DNA from: Elioraea rosea
GTDB lineage: Bacteria > Pseudomonadota > Alphaproteobacteria > Acetobacterales > Acetobacteraceae
DNA: 64,000 bases
Reading direction: 5' to 3'
Assembly (NCBI RefSeq): GCF_007644105.1
Contig: NZ_VFAC01000001.1
Span: forward strand, 305,582 to 369,581
In this document: one piece after another, positions 63,921-64,000 of the stretch
How the letters are laid out: every line of letters begins with the position of its first letter
How positions within the stretch are numbered: the first letter of the stretch is position 1
The notes under the pieces: model-generated
What the model was told of the DNA's origin: nothing
What the model saw: the letters and a program-made list of their open reading frames with translations, nothing else
Database searches by the model: none
Made by a program: the position numbers and the translations under genes

Positions 63921-64000
63921 TCAGCCGAGCGCGGCGGCGGCGGCCTCCACGGCCGCCTCGCGTTCCGCCTGCCGCGACGCCGCGGCCGCCCGGGCGCGCG
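63921..64000 (-). CDS. Partial gene, C-terminal end only
   Basis: A frame open from the window edge ends with a TGA at 63921, three bases before the N-formylglutamate amidohydrolase start. About 25 residues are visible, Ala/Arg/Glu-rich and helical, ending EAAAAALG. Position immediately upstream of the next start suggests the end of a co-transcribed gene. Its identity cannot be told. Confidence 0.4.
   Translation of the reverse strand, partial: RARAAAASRQAEREAAVEAAAAALG

Overview
The window is high-GC bacterial chromosome with tightly packed genes. Gene content points to an alphaproteobacterium, probably Acetobacterales/Rhodospirillales: a fused shikimate kinase/3-dehydroquinate synthase, a GNAT-Nudix fusion beside argJ, a full-length cobalamin-dependent MetH behind an ArsR-methyltransferase regulator, and an Fhs formate-THF ligase. 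The family assignment is inference from gene content; there is no rRNA or other marker here. I see no rRNA, tRNA, insertion sequence or CRISPR array.

Region 1 (1-17340, minus strand) is the standout. It is a long operon for an extracellular contractile injection system (eCIS, the PVC/Afp/MAC class), read from the sheath at 17340 leftwards off the edge. The order is sheath, tube, a CxxC baseplate-type protein, an Ala/Pro-rich protein, DUF4255 terminator-type protein, AAA+ ATPase, a 75-residue protein, three consecutive proteins with a DUF4157-type leader (candidate cargo), tube-initiator domain, LysM/gpX-like protein, gpD/gp27-like hub, gp5-like spike, an 89-residue protein, gp25, baseplate J, and the start of a further gene. 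Nearly all junctions are ATGA or GTGA overlaps or gaps of a few bases, so sheath, baseplate, ATPase and candidate cargo appear to be co-translated.

Region 2 (17.7-36 kb) is housekeeping: moaA, a nitrilase-family amidase, NAD kinase, aroKB, a small membrane protein, xerD, accA, a MAPEG-like membrane protein, secA, a parvulin isomerase, argJ, a GNAT-Nudix fusion, a molybdopterin-binding-domain protein, an M14-type hydrolase and an ArgE-type deacetylase.

Region 3 (35.7-47.9 kb) is a methionine/B12 module. An ArsR-methyltransferase regulator and metH are read from a 37-bp divergent gap packed with two palindromes. The other side of that gap is a small CxCC protein resembling a CobW homologue without a P-loop. 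Next come a CDF metal exporter (behind a perfect ArsR/SmtB-like palindrome) in an overlapping operon with btuF-btuC-btuD-tonB, then a PduO-type cobalamin adenosyltransferase. The convergent btuB receptor sits behind a readable cobalamin riboswitch.

Region 4 (47.9-64 kb) holds an ExoD-like protein, a LysR regulator divergent from an FAD oxidase, an enoyl-CoA hydratase, a DUF1194 protein, a PhnW-like aminotransferase followed by a four-gene CUT1-type ABC importer, a class III aminotransferase, fhs (whose ribosome-binding site lies inside a long perfect stem), a polytopic membrane protein, and an N-formylglutamate amidohydrolase.
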